A stretch of DNA of 64,000 nt from an uncultured Porphyromonadaceae bacterium (GCA_946187345.1 CAMHQD010000003.1:25898-89897); one strand, 5' to 3'. Shown: positions 31,043 to 39,813, numbered from the stretch's first letter. Made by a program: numbers and translations. Notes: a model not told the origin generated them from the sequence alone.

Positions 31043-32350
31043 TCAAGGTTTAATTGTCGCGGCTTGTCGCAGCAGTCGCCTGCCCAAGCGGCAGTAGATA
31101 CACTTGCGCGTGTCGCAATAGGCTCGTCGCAGTTGGATTAGCGCTTGGGACTCCAAAGCGTTGTCGCAGGGCAACCCGGCACGGACAAACGTGTCGATGA
31201 TGCTGTTGCGTTCTGCCGGCAGTTGCTCGAGCAGGCTGATTGCGGCGTCTTGCAGGCGGGCATTGCCTGTCGAGTCGCCGTAGGCGAATAGCAGCGGAGC
31301 CACCGTGTTGATGACCACCACATCAATCATGCGGCCGCTCAGACCGCTTGCCCCGTTAGTCCCCTCGCTGTCGTCGAGCGTGTAGTGCTTCGCCCAATAG
31401 CCAGTCAGTTCGATGGTGAACAGTGCCCGTTGCCGGTCTAAGTCCTCGCCGCAATCAATCACCCTCGCCATCAGGTCAAAGCCGTTGTGCACCATCTGGG
31501 CCAGCATGGCGATGCGGCGCATGGGGAAATTTTGCGGTCGGGTGCGCATCATCTTCCATGCCACGGGCTCCATGGGCGTGAGCGAGAATTTGTTGCGCAG
31601 GAAGGCGTACTCTCGCATCAGTTGCGCGTGATAGCCATCGCGCGGAGTCGTTGTCGTGTCAAGCAGCCCGGCTTGTCCCATAAGCAGAGCCTCAACCTGC
31701 AGCAGCGAGTCGCTGTGCTTGGCCAGCAGTCGCAGGGGTGTGCGCCGCGCGAGTCGCTCAAATGGGTCGCTGTTGATGCCAAAGCCCAACGTGCGTGCCA
31801 TTGTCACGTAGCACACGTCTTGCCAACTGCCGCAGTAAGTCTCAAGCAACGCGTGCAGCCGGTCCACTTTGCTGTGCAGGCGTTCAAATGCCAGAGCCTC
31901 CACCCAGTCGGTCACCGTGAGGCTCGGCACCTCGTTCAGATTGCAGGCGCATGCCACGCCGCGGCCCGATGAGCCGGCGCCGATGAGTTGCTCTAACCGA
32001 GATGTGAACTGTGGCGCGATTTGCAGTACCATCTGTGGAATGACCTCACCGCGCGCGTTTCTCACCTCGGCGTCGTTCTCGGCCACAACGTGCAGCACCA
32101 CATTGTCGTAGGCCTTGTCGCCGTGATGTCCGTGGCGGTACCAGTCGCCGGCACGCACGTGAATCTCGATATTGCCCACCCATATGCGTCCGTCAATAGT
32201 CACCTTGGCGTTGAAGAAGTCCGGTCCGGAGCCGCTGTTGAGCAGTCCCGGATCAATGATGCGCAGCGCGCGACCATCGGTCGTGCTCATCCGGCCGTAA
32301 CTCCACAGCCGGTGTTGCCACACGTATTGCAACACTGCCTCGCTTGCCAT
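31043..32350 (-). CDS. DUF2851 family protein
   Basis: 435 residues. Bacteroidetes-specific family recognised by MASEAVLQYVWQHRLWSYGRM, LRIIDPGLLNSGSGPDFFNAKVTIDGRIWVGNIEIHVRAGDWYRHGH (nuclease-like beta strands with D, E and H residues) and the Cys-rich end CDTRKCIYCRLGRRLL, which may bind metal. No signal peptide; cytoplasmic. Function not known; the DFFNAK...GNIEIH region resembles a restriction-endonuclease-like core, which is my inference only. Next to tRNA genes but on the other strand. Confidence 0.8.
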   Translation of the reverse strand: MASEAVLQYVWQHRLWSYGRMSTTDGRALRIIDPGLLNSGSGPDFFNAKVTIDGRIWVGNIEIHVRAGDWYRHGHHGDKAYDNVVLHVVAENDAEVRNARGEVIPQMVLQIAPQFTSRLEQLIGAGSSGRGVACACNLNEVPSLTVTDWVEALAFERLHSKVDRLHALLETYCGSWQDVCYVTMARTLGFGINSDPFERLARRTPLRLLAKHSDSLLQVEALLMGQAGLLDTTTTPRDGYHAQLMREYAFLRNKFSLTPMEPVAWKMMRTRPQNFPMRRIAMLAQMVHNGFDLMARVIDCGEDLDRQRALFTIELTGYWAKHYTLDDSEGTNGASGLSGRMIDVVVINTVAPLLFAYGDSTGNARLQDAAISLLEQLPAERNSIIDTFVRAGLPCDNALESQALIQLRRAYCDTRKCIYCRLGRRLLRQAATIKP

Positions 32351-32479
32351 GAGTGCCAGTTGGTTCCGTTGAGTGTTTCAAAAAACGTGCCAAATTACAC
32401 ATTTTTTCCCACACAACGGTTATCAACCTCGCTAAATATTGCTAAAAACGCTTTTTTTGTGATTTTTTTTCAAAAAAAT

Positions 32480-32510
32480 TTTGTCATTCCAAAAACTCGC
32501 CGTACCTTTG
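32480..32510 (+). promoter_or_regulatory. Promoter of the tRNA-Phe/tRNA-Asp unit
   Basis: TTTG at 32480-32483, 19-bp spacer, TACCTTTG at 32503-32510, 17 bp before the tRNA-Phe 5' end. Confidence 0.8.
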
Positions 32511-32527
32511 CAGTCGCAATTCCGAAA

Positions 32528-32599
32528 GGTACCTTAGCTCAGCGGTAGAGCAATGGACTGAAAATCCATGTGTCCCCGGTTCGATTCCTGGAGGTACCA
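32528..32599 (+). tRNA. tRNA-Phe (GAA)
   Basis: 72 nt cloverleaf: acceptor GGTACCT/AGGTACC, D arm GCTC/GAGC, anticodon arm ATGGA-CTGAAAA-TCCAT with anticodon GAA, T arm CCCGG-TTCGATT-CCTGG with a C-T mismatch in the middle pair. Discriminator A; CCA is not encoded. Confidence 0.95.
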
Positions 32600-32604
32600 C
32601 GATT

Positions 32605-32639
32605 TAAGTACGAAGTGCTAAGCACGGAGTGGTAAGTGA
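32605..32639. repeat. GTACTTA-type heptamer array in the tRNA spacer
   Basis: Five period-7 units: TAAGTAC, GAAGTGC, TAAGCAC, GGAGTGG, TAAGTGA. On the other strand they read GTACTTA/GCACTTC, the same family as the lptE signal-peptide array. Confidence 0.65.
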
Positions 32640-32645
32640 GTCAAC

Positions 32646-32719
32646 GGTGCGTTAGTTCAGTTGGTTAGAATGCCTGCCTGTCACGCAGGAGGTCGCTGGT
32701 TCGAGTCCTGTACGCACCG
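32646..32719 (+). tRNA. tRNA-Asp (GTC)
   Basis: 74 nt cloverleaf: acceptor GGTGCGT/ACGCACC, D arm GTTC/GAAT, anticodon arm CCTGC-CTGTCAC-GCAGG with anticodon GTC, T arm GCTGG-TTCGAGT-CCTGT with a T-T mismatch in the middle pair. Discriminator G; CCA not encoded. Confidence 0.95.
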
Positions 32720-32731
32720 CAAAGGCGGTAA

Positions 32732-32764
32732 GGCGTGTGAGATTAATTTCTCATGCGCCTTTTT
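32732..32764 (+). terminator. Rho-independent terminator after tRNA-Asp
   Basis: Stem GGCGTGTGAGA/TCTCATGCGCC (two G-T pairs), 6-nt loop, T5 tail. It ends 3 bp from the stop of the converging guanylyltransferase gene and may serve both strands. Confidence 0.85.
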
Positions 32765-32766
32765 CA

Positions 32767-33846
32767 TTATACCAGATCCTCAAATGTGTTGCGCACCTCG
32801 TTGACGTAGTGGCGCAGGCGTTGCTCGTCGCTCTTGGGGATAATGAGCAGCGCGTCGGGTGTGTCGGCGATGATGTAATCATTGATGCCGCTTGCCACGA
32901 GCACTTTGTGGCCCTTGACGGCGATAACGTTGTTGTGGCAGTCGTGCAGCAACGCGCGGCTGTTCTGCACCACGTTGCCGTCAACACCCTTGGGCGACAC
33001 ATCATAGAGGGCGCCCCATGTGCCCAAGTCGCTCCATCCGAAGTCTACCTCCTGGACGCAAACGCCGGCCGCCTTTTCCATCACGGCATAGTCGATTGAA
33101 ATGTTTGGACAGCGCTCATATGCGTCATTGATGAACTCTTGCTCACGCGGCGAGGCCATCAAGTCGAGACCGTCGTCCATGACGGCCGCGATCTCCGGCG
33201 CGTGGGTGCGCATGGCGTTGATGATGGCTTGCGCTCCCCAGAAGAACATACCGCTGTTCCAAAGGAACTCGCCGCTGTCGAGGAAGACGCGGGCCAACTG
33301 CTCGTTGGGCTTCTCGGTGAATGTCTTTACCATGGAGAATGGCCCCTCAAGGTGTGTGCCGGTCTGGATGTAGCCATAACCGGTCTCGGGTCGTGAGGGC
33401 TTGATGCCGAGCGTGAGTAGCGATGAGTTGTGTCGCTCGACAAAGTCAAACGAGGCGCGCACCGCTTGCGCATACTCGTCGGTGCGGATGATGAGGTGGT
33501 CGCTTGGCGCGACCATGATGCTCGCATGGGGGTTGCGCGCGGCGATGTGCCACGCGGCCCATGCGATGCACGGCGCCGTGTTGCGGCGGGCCGGTTCGAG
33601 CAGAATCTGCTCCGGCGCGAGTTCCGGCAGTTGCTCTGCCACGATGTCGGCATAGCGGCTATTGGTCATCAGGATGATGTTCTCTATGGGCACGATGTCG
33701 CGCAGGCGGGCCACAGTCATTTGCAGTAGGGAACTGCCGGTGCCGAAGAAGTCGATGAACTGCTTGGGCTTGGCCTCGCGGCTGAATGGCCAGAAACGGC
33801 TGCCCACGCCGCCACACATAATCACACAATATCGGTTGTTGTCCAT
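32767..33846 (-). CDS. manC: Mannose-1-phosphate guanylyltransferase
   Basis: 359 residues from ATG 33846 (MDNNRYCVIMCGGVGSRFWPFSR); ATG 33855 is three codons earlier. Makes GDP-mannose from GTP and mannose 1-phosphate for LPS, capsule and protein glycosylation. Nucleotidyltransferase motifs: CGGVGSRFWPFSREAKPKQF, MTNSRYADIV, LLEPARRNTAPCIAWAAWHI, VAPSDHLI, TGYGYIQTG, FTEKPN, FLWNSGMFFW and DFGWSDLGTWGALYDV. It has the guanylyltransferase domain only, with no fused isomerase. A three-unit AGTCATT heptamer array spans its start region. Confidence 0.92.
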   Translation of the reverse strand: MDNNRYCVIMCGGVGSRFWPFSREAKPKQFIDFFGTGSSLLQMTVARLRDIVPIENIILMTNSRYADIVAEQLPELAPEQILLEPARRNTAPCIAWAAWHIAARNPHASIMVAPSDHLIIRTDEYAQAVRASFDFVERHNSSLLTLGIKPSRPETGYGYIQTGTHLEGPFSMVKTFTEKPNEQLARVFLDSGEFLWNSGMFFWGAQAIINAMRTHAPEIAAVMDDGLDLMASPREQEFINDAYERCPNISIDYAVMEKAAGVCVQEVDFGWSDLGTWGALYDVSPKGVDGNVVQNSRALLHDCHNNVIAVKGHKVLVASGINDYIIADTPDALLIIPKSDEQRLRHYVNEVRNTFEDLV

Positions 33847-33849
33847 TTT

Positions 33850-33870
33850 AGTCATTAGTCGTCAGTTGTT
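33850..33870. repeat. AGTCATT heptamer array at the manC start
   Basis: Units AGTCATT, AGTCGTC, AGTTGTT with 7-bp period, 4 bp upstream of the preferred manC ATG (minus strand). Confidence 0.6.
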
Positions 33871-33996
33871 AATGGATACTCTATTATTTAACGGATAGTG
33901 GCACTGAATATTGTTGTGAGAAATTTTCTAGTTGTGTTCTAAAAATTTAGTCACTTTTTACAGTGGACTTCTATTTAAAATTTCGCAGTTTTTATC

Positions 33997-34004
33997 TAAC
34001 TTTG
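33997..34004 (+). promoter_or_regulatory. -7 box of the restriction-modification operon
   Basis: TAACTTTG, 44 bp upstream of the Dam-type gene. No clear TTTG at the 20-bp spacing (ATTT present). Confidence 0.65.
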
Positions 34005-34047
34005 CAAACAGATTTTGACATCATCTGAAAATCTTATCAGAACATCA

Positions 34048-34965
34048 ATGAAAGCGAAACCATTTATCAAGTGGGTTGGCGGAAAAACGCAACTCATTGA
34101 ACAACTCGAAGCACTGCTTCCGGCTGACTTTGATACTTGTGAAGATGTCACTTACATTGAGCCTTTTGTGGGCGGAGGAGCAATGCTCTTTAATATGTTG
34201 CAGACACATTCCAACATCAAATCGGCTATTATCAACGACATTAATCAGGACCTCACGACTTGTTATAAAGTGGTGAGAGACTATCCAACTGAGTTGATTG
34301 CGTCCCTTAACGAAATCCAGCGAAAATATTATGCTCACAAAACGGATGATGAGCGCAAGCAGTTCTTCATGCTGATGCGTGACGAGTTTAACACTAAAAA
34401 GTTAACTCCGATACGCAACACAACTCTCTTCTTTTTTCTCAATCGCACTTGCTTCAATGGATTATACCGCGTGAATAAAGCGGGCCTGTTCAATGTCCCG
34501 TTTGGCAAATACGAGACCCCAACAATCTGCGACCCAGAGACTATTCTGACAGACAGCAAATTGCTGCAAAATGTGGAAATCCTTACCGGCGACTATCAAC
34601 AGACCCTTGCTTACGCCAAAGGAAATACGTTATTTTATTTCGATCCTCCTTATCGTCCTCTGAGCAACACCAGCAGTTTTAATAGTTATGCCAAAGAAGC
34701 CTTTAACGACATCGCCCAACAACGGCTTAAAGACTTCTGCGACCGCGTCGAGCAAGCGGGCTTCAAGTTTATGTTAAGCAATTCTGATTGCTTTAACACA
34801 CCGCTGAAAGACCGTTTTTTTGAGGATTTATATTTTAACTACATCATTGACCGCGTTTGGGCTGCACGCAGCGTAAATGCAAATCCGGCAAAACGCGGAA
34901 AATTGCAGGAAATCCTTGTTCACAATTATATAAGGACACGTCGACAATTAAACGTTACTGTATGA
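34048..34965 (+). CDS. DpnM-like DNA adenine methylase (GATC-type)
   Basis: 305 residues, start ATG 34048. D12-class alpha N6-adenine methyltransferase: N-terminal SAM motif PFIKWVGGKTQLIEQL (residues 5-20), EPFVGGGAMLFN, catalytic DPPY at 199-202 (YFDPPYRPLSNTSSF), and SNSDCFNTPLKDRFF. It is of the Dam/DpnM kind that methylates the A of GATC in double-stranded DNA and protects against the adjacent endonuclease. ATGA overlap with the endonuclease gene. Base composition is plainly AT-richer than the flanking genes, with codons such as AAA, TTT and ATT common, which fits horizontal gain. Confidence 0.92.
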   Translation: MKAKPFIKWVGGKTQLIEQLEALLPADFDTCEDVTYIEPFVGGGAMLFNMLQTHSNIKSAIINDINQDLTTCYKVVRDYPTELIASLNEIQRKYYAHKTDDERKQFFMLMRDEFNTKKLTPIRNTTLFFFLNRTCFNGLYRVNKAGLFNVPFGKYETPTICDPETILTDSKLLQNVEILTGDYQQTLAYAKGNTLFYFDPPYRPLSNTSSFNSYAKEAFNDIAQQRLKDFCDRVEQAGFKFMLSNSDCFNTPLKDRFFEDLYFNYIIDRVWAARSVNANPAKRGKLQEILVHNYIRTRRQLNVTV

Positions 34966-35798
34966 TGGCGGCACACTCTATTGAACAATTCAATTTGTTT
35001 ATGTCTCAATTGCGCGAGACAAACGCAACTCTCGATTTCTACTGCGACTTCCGAAAGATTTCCAAGAATGTGGAAGACATTGAGATAAGCCTCAATATGC
35101 TGAACTATCTGATTGGTAAAAACAATCTTCGCGAGGCCGTTGAAGCATTATGGATGCGGGACCCAAAAGTTTTTGAGGTAATGGATATCCTTATTGCCAC
35201 ACGCAAGAAAGATGACAAGAAATATATTGACGATACAGGCTCAATGCACTCTGTCCATTCATTGTTCAGTTCTGTTGATGGCGTAATGACATTCATCAGC
35301 GGAACTGGACTTGACAATGTTTTCAAGAACAAAAAGGTCAAGGATTTGGTGGATTATGTGTTCGGAGTGGAAACCGGACTTGACACCAACGCTAGAAAGA
35401 ATAGAAGCGGAGAGATTACCGAAACTCTTGTTGCACGCATCTTCAACAACAGTGGCATTAACTACCGCGAGCAGGTTTCTTCCAATGAGTACCAGGCGAT
35501 TTCAAGAGTTCTTGGAGCCGACCAAAAGGTGTTTGACTTCGCTATCACCGCCAAAGGCATTACATACCTTATCGAAGTGAATTTCTATTCCGGTGGTGGT
35601 TCCAAGTTGAATGAAGTTGCACGCTCATACACAGATGTTGCACCTAAGGTGAATGGAGTTCCAGGATTTGAGTTCGTCTGGATTACAGACGGCATCGGTT
35701 GGAGAAGCGCGCGAAACAAATTAGAAGAGGCTTTCGCCGCGATTCCCCATATCTACAATCTAACGACTATAAGCGAGTTCATCTCTAAAATCAAATAG
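34962..35798 (+). CDS. DpnII-family type II restriction endonuclease (GATC)
   Basis: 278 residues from ATG 34962, which overlaps the methylase stop by four bases. DpnII/MboI-family features: N-terminal helical region, GEITETLVARIF, then the nuclease core DQKVFDFAI (Asp 192) and GITYLIEVNFYSGGGSKLNEVARSY (Glu 205, Asn 207). These form the family's variant of the PD-(D/E)xK site. Predicted to cut unmethylated GATC. Start coupling to the methylase helps ensure protection before cutting. Specificity is inferred from the family and from the pairing with two Dpn-type methylases. Confidence 0.9.
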   Translation: MMAAHSIEQFNLFMSQLRETNATLDFYCDFRKISKNVEDIEISLNMLNYLIGKNNLREAVEALWMRDPKVFEVMDILIATRKKDDKKYIDDTGSMHSVHSLFSSVDGVMTFISGTGLDNVFKNKKVKDLVDYVFGVETGLDTNARKNRSGEITETLVARIFNNSGINYREQVSSNEYQAISRVLGADQKVFDFAITAKGITYLIEVNFYSGGGSKLNEVARSYTDVAPKVNGVPGFEFVWITDGIGWRSARNKLEEAFAAIPHIYNLTTISEFISKIK

Positions 35799-35829
35799 CG
35801 AAATAGAACTATGATTACTGCGTCATTTT

Positions 35830-37017
35830 ATGGTTCAACCGAACAAGACATATCCTGACTTTATCCTGCTGCATGGCGATTGCATGGAACGGCTGCGCGA
35901 GATCGAAGACAATTCGATCAACGCGATTTTTGCCGATCCTCCATATTTCTTGAGTAATGGCGGTATCAGCGTGCAAAGCGGCAAACAGGTGTGTGTGGAT
36001 AAAGGGGAGTGGGATAAAGGAGGCACACCAGAGTACGTCTATGAGTTCAACCGTCAATGGCTATCCCTTTGCCACTCAAAACTCAAGGATGACGGGACGA
36101 TATGGATTAGTGGTACTCACCACAATATTCATGTGGTAATGCGTTGCTTGCAGGAACTTGGCTACAAAGTCTTGAACACAATCACTTGGCAAAAGACCGA
36201 CCCTCCCCCCAACTTGTCGTGCAAATACTTCAACTTTTCGACCGAACTAATCATTTGGGCGCGAAAACTCGTAAAGAAAACCCATAAATTCAACTACGAT
36301 GTAATGAAGCGGCTGAATGGAGGCTCTCAAATGACTGATGTTTGGAGAATCCCCGCAGTTGGCTCTTGGGAAAAACAGCAAGGCAAACACCCGACCCAAA
36401 AGCCTCTAAGGTTATTGTATCGCGTTATACTTGCCTGCACTAATGAGGGCGACATTATTCTTGACCCCTTTTGCGGCTCAGGGACAACAGGCATCGCCGC
36501 CAATCTGTTGGGGCGTAGATTTATTGGAATAGAACAAGAACACAGTTTTTGCGAACTTTCGTTAGCCCGCAGAGCGGCACTTGAGGATGCCGAGGTGCGC
36601 AAACGACTTTTCGACAAGATGCGTGAGAACCCACAGGAAACGACAGTTTTGGTCAATCACATGCGGAACCAAGATATTATTATTGCGAAGCAACTTGGCA
36701 TTACATACTTAAGAGCCGGTGACTCAAAGGGTTCTCTTTTAGTGAAACAAGGTTTCGAACGGCTGGGCTATGTCTGCCTGCATACTAACGGTGATAATCC
36801 TCAAATGTATAAACTACGGAGCAAAGGGTTCCAAATATGGACAGCGGAGGAACTTCGCGGTAAAGGCTTTACAGCAGAGAATGCGCCTTACTATGCGGTG
36901 CTGCGATTTGACGGCTTAAATTCAATACCATTTGACCTTTCGGTCAACCTAAGGCAGAAGTCGTTTACAAATGTGGCGAAAATACGGCCGTTGTCAGACT
37001 TCATCGCAATCATATAG
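35830..37017 (+). CDS. DpnA-like beta-class DNA methyltransferase with C-terminal extension
   Basis: 395 residues. Beta-class order: catalytic DPPY at 36-39 (IFADPPYFLSNGG) precedes SAM motif DPFCGSGTTGIAA near residue 212. DpnA of Streptococcus methylates GATC also in single-stranded DNA, allowing protection during natural transformation. The last about 120 residues, after the LARRAALEDAEVRKRL region, are an extra domain (VNHMRNQDIIIAKQLGITYLRAGDSKGSLLVKQGFERLG and so on) not needed for catalysis, perhaps for target recognition. Gene order here is methylase-endonuclease-DpnA, with 31 bp before this gene. Confidence 0.85.
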   Translation: MVQPNKTYPDFILLHGDCMERLREIEDNSINAIFADPPYFLSNGGISVQSGKQVCVDKGEWDKGGTPEYVYEFNRQWLSLCHSKLKDDGTIWISGTHHNIHVVMRCLQELGYKVLNTITWQKTDPPPNLSCKYFNFSTELIIWARKLVKKTHKFNYDVMKRLNGGSQMTDVWRIPAVGSWEKQQGKHPTQKPLRLLYRVILACTNEGDIILDPFCGSGTTGIAANLLGRRFIGIEQEHSFCELSLARRAALEDAEVRKRLFDKMRENPQETTVLVNHMRNQDIIIAKQLGITYLRAGDSKGSLLVKQGFERLGYVCLHTNGDNPQMYKLRSKGFQIWTAEELRGKGFTAENAPYYAVLRFDGLNSIPFDLSVNLRQKSFTNVAKIRPLSDFIAII

Positions 37018-37174
37018 TTATTTAATCAATCAGCCGCTATCTCATAGAGTCGTTACGGCCTCGTTTTTTGCGGCGTTTAGTGTGTTTTTCTTGCAAAGGG
37101 GTTGCGGGTCAGCGGATTTTAGGGTTGAACGAGATTTTCTTGTTGCAATGCGAGGATATTCCGAAAATTTGCCG

Positions 37175-37182
37175 TAAATTTG
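37175..37182 (+). promoter_or_regulatory. -7 box of dnaX
   Basis: TAAATTTG followed by a leader of about 30 nt to the dnaX ATG. No -33 TTTG at standard distance. The 150 bp before it, after the DpnA-like stop, hold no recognised feature. Confidence 0.6.
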
Positions 37183-37217
37183 CATTTCTGTAATTGTGCA
37201 TTGTGAATTAAAAACCT

Positions 37218-38993
37218 ATGAGCGACAACAATTATATCGTGTCGGCGCGCAAGTATCGCCCGTCTACGTTTGCCAGCGTGGTTGGTCAGCAGTCGCTGAC
37301 CCACACTCTCAAGACGGCCATTGCCAGCGGCCGGTTGGCTCACGCCTATCTTTTTTGCGGGCCTCGCGGCGTCGGCAAGACAACGTGTGCCCGCATTTTT
37401 GCCAAGACAATCAACTGTGAGCATCCCACAGCCGATGGCGAGGCGTGCAACGAGTGCGCCTCGTGTCAGGCGTTCAATAATCAGCAGAGTTATAATATAA
37501 CCGAACTTGACGCGGCGAGCAACAACTCGGTAGAGGACATCCGCAACATCACCGACCAGGTGCGCATTCCGCCACAGGGCGGTCGTTACCGTGTGTTTAT
37601 TATTGATGAGGTGCACATGCTGTCCAACCAGGCTTTCAACGCGTTTCTCAAGACGCTCGAGGAGCCGCCGGAGTATGCCATCTTTATATTGGCGACGACC
37701 GAGAAGCAGAAGGTGATACCCACCATCTTGTCGCGTTGTCAGATTTACGACTTCGCGCGCATTACAGTGCCCGACATTGTGGCTCAACTGCAGCGCATCG
37801 CTGCCGACCAGGGTGTTGAGGCGGCACCAGAGGCACTCAACGTCATCGCTCAAAAGGCTGACGGCGCCATGCGAGACGCGCTGTCGATCTTTGACCAGGT
37901 GGTGGCCAGCACCGAGGGGTACATCACCTATCAGAACACGATAGCCAACCTGAATGTGCTTGACTATGACTACTACTTCAGGCTGGTGGACACGTTTGTG
38001 GCAGGCGATGTGCCACAGTCGTTGCTCATCTATAAGGAGGTGCGCGACAAGGGTTTTGATTCGCTATTCTTCATCAATGGCTTGGCGGCTCACTTGCGCA
38101 ACCTGATGGTGGCGCAGACCCCGGCCACACGCGTCCTGCTTGAGATGGACGAGCAGGTGAGCGGACGGTATGTGGATCAGGCGGCCGCCGTCAGCGCCGG
38201 CTTCCTCTATCGGGCGGTGGATTTGTGTTGCACGTGTGACCTCAACTATCGCGACGCCACAAGCAAGCAGTTGCTGGTGGAACTGACGCTCGTCAAACTT
38301 TGTCAAATTCTCAAGCCGGTGGAAGTGCGGCGTGATGGCGCCGCCCCCACGGTGTCACCACAACCGCAACCTGCGCCGCCGCAACCGCAACCTGTGGCGC
38401 AGCCCCAGCCTGTAGCGCGGCAACCTCAACCTGTTGCTCAACCTCAACCTGTTGCTCAACCTCAACCGGCGGTTAACTCACAGGCAGCCGCCGGGGAGTC
38501 AAGACCGGCTTCGATTAGACGTCGTCCGGCAACCACTGTCGCATCTGCCGATGCCGGCAGCGTTCGCATCTCGCAGTTGACCAGAGCCGATGATACGTCA
38601 AAGCCGGCAACAAACACCGGCCATGTGCGCCGCGAACCGTTTACCGATGAGCAACTGCTTGACGCGTGGAAGGCATACATCGCCACTCATCCCAATGAGC
38701 ACGTCATCGTGAGTACCATGCAGATGTCACCACCTGTCCGCTCCGGCGAGAACCAATATACCATCACTGTGGCCAGCGCGGTGCAAGAGACCTTTATGAA
38801 TGACAACAAGGCCAAGTGGCTCAACGTGTTGCGTGACACGTTGAACAATGACCTGCTTTCAATCGACATCACAGTGGCCGAGACCGAGCCCGAGCACGCT
38901 ATCCTCTCGCCGCGTGAACTTGCCAACGACATGGCCGCGCGATTGCCCCAGTTCCGCAAACTGGTTGATGAGTTGGGGCTCCAGTTGGCCTAA
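37218..38993 (+). CDS. dnaX: DNA polymerase III subunit gamma/tau
   Basis: 591 residues. Clamp-loader ATPase: RKYRPSTFASVVGQQSLTHTLKTAI, Walker A GPRGVGKTT (48-56), zinc module CEHPTADGEACNECASC, DEVHMLSNQAFNAFLKTLEEPP, and the SRC motif LSRCQIYDF. A proline-glutamine linker (residues about 377-420) made of six-residue QPQPVA repeats connects to the tau-like C-terminal domain, which is complete (YIATHPNEHVIVSTMQMSPPV through LGLQLA). No A-rich slippery heptamer typical of gamma-producing frameshifts was noticed. Monocistronic with its own promoter. Confidence 0.95.
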   Translation: MSDNNYIVSARKYRPSTFASVVGQQSLTHTLKTAIASGRLAHAYLFCGPRGVGKTTCARIFAKTINCEHPTADGEACNECASCQAFNNQQSYNITELDAASNNSVEDIRNITDQVRIPPQGGRYRVFIIDEVHMLSNQAFNAFLKTLEEPPEYAIFILATTEKQKVIPTILSRCQIYDFARITVPDIVAQLQRIAADQGVEAAPEALNVIAQKADGAMRDALSIFDQVVASTEGYITYQNTIANLNVLDYDYYFRLVDTFVAGDVPQSLLIYKEVRDKGFDSLFFINGLAAHLRNLMVAQTPATRVLLEMDEQVSGRYVDQAAAVSAGFLYRAVDLCCTCDLNYRDATSKQLLVELTLVKLCQILKPVEVRRDGAAPTVSPQPQPAPPQPQPVAQPQPVARQPQPVAQPQPVAQPQPAVNSQAAAGESRPASIRRRPATTVASADAGSVRISQLTRADDTSKPATNTGHVRREPFTDEQLLDAWKAYIATHPNEHVIVSTMQMSPPVRSGENQYTITVASAVQETFMNDNKAKWLNVLRDTLNNDLLSIDITVAETEPEHAILSPRELANDMAARLPQFRKLVDELGLQLA

Positions 38994-39046
38994 AACGCTA
39001 TGCGACTAATAAATATCCAAAATAATCAGTAAAAATAAGAGAAACA

Positions 39047-39637
39047 ATGAAGAAGTCAATCATCGCGATTTTCGTCATCGTCGTCATCGTTCTCGGCCTT
39101 TGCGCTTGGGGCAAAGGGGTGTATAACGGCTTTGTGCAACATCAGGAGCAGGTGGAGGCGGCCTGGTCTCAGGTTGAGAATGACTACCAGCGCCGTGCTG
39201 ACCTCGTGCCCAACCTTGTGGCGACTGTCAAGGGCTATGCGGAGCATGAGCGCGAGACGCTCGAGGCTGTGCTTGCCGCTCGCGCCAGCGCGACCCAGAT
39301 TAAGGTGGATGCCGATGATCTCACGCCCGAGAAGTTGCAACAGTTCCAGCAGGCTCAAGGCGAACTTGGCGCGGCATTGGGCCGACTGATTGCCGTGCAG
39401 GAGAACTATCCCGACCTCAAGGCTAACCAAAACTTCCTGCAACTGCAGGAGCAACTCGAGAGCACCGAGAACCGCATCACCGTGTCGCGCCGCGACTTCA
39501 ATGCGGCCGCCCAAGCCTACAATACGGCCATCCGCACCTTCCCGCAGAACCTGTTCGCGGGAATGTTTGGCTTTGAGCGCAAGCCCTATTTCGAGGCGGC
39601 TCCAGGCGCGCAGACCGCTCCAAAAGTGGAATTCTAA
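39047..39637 (+). CDS. LemA family protein
   Basis: 196 residues. One N-terminal membrane helix (SIIAIFVIVVIVLGLCAWGKGVYNGFV) then the LemA helical bundle: VEAAWSQVENDYQRRADLVPNLVATVKGYAEHERETLEAVLAARASA, LIAVQENYPDLKANQNFLQLQEQLESTENRITVSRRDFNAAAQAYN, and FPQNLFAGMFGF. Function not established. It precedes two TPM-domain genes, the usual LemA-TPM arrangement, which suggests a shared membrane-associated role. The 176-bp gap to the next gene is a TTGAG element. Confidence 0.92.
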   Translation: MKKSIIAIFVIVVIVLGLCAWGKGVYNGFVQHQEQVEAAWSQVENDYQRRADLVPNLVATVKGYAEHERETLEAVLAARASATQIKVDADDLTPEKLQQFQQAQGELGAALGRLIAVQENYPDLKANQNFLQLQEQLESTENRITVSRRDFNAAAQAYNTAIRTFPQNLFAGMFGFERKPYFEAAPGAQTAPKVEF

Positions 39638-39644
39638 GGTTTAG

Positions 39645-39810
39645 GGGCTGAGGGGTTGAGCGTTGAGATGTTGAGCCTCGCGCTGGCGCGCTCGGGGATA
39701 AATGTAGGGCCTCGCCTTGGCGTGGCCGCTCACGGCAACAAATCATTTCTTCCCATTTGCGATAGCAAATGGCTCAACCCCTCGACTCTCAACCCTCTCA
39801 ATAACTCAAC
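39645..39810. repeat. TTGAG composite inverted element, copy 3
   Basis: Left TTGAG units end in GTTGAGCCTCGCGCTGGCGC; right end is hairpin CCATTTGC-GATA-GCAAATGG then CTCAACC units. Layout and modules match copy 1 at 5110-5298. It fills the gap from LemA to the TPM gene start at 39814. Confidence 0.8.
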
Positions 39811-39813
39811 GCA

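Noticed and set aside
32351..32479. Small gene or attachment site beside the tRNA genes
   Set aside because: AT-rich with no frame; no direct repeat of the tRNA 3' end was seen at the restriction-modification island edge, so no tRNA-targeted integration is claimed.
34048..37017. Depletion of GATC sites as proof of long-standing DpnII-type restriction
   Set aside because: GATC occurs at many places in the window, and a reliable count against expectation was not made; methylation would remove the pressure in any case.
37600..38993. Programmed frameshift in dnaX giving a gamma form
   Set aside because: No A-rich slippery heptamer with a following stem was noticed before the proline-glutamine linker.
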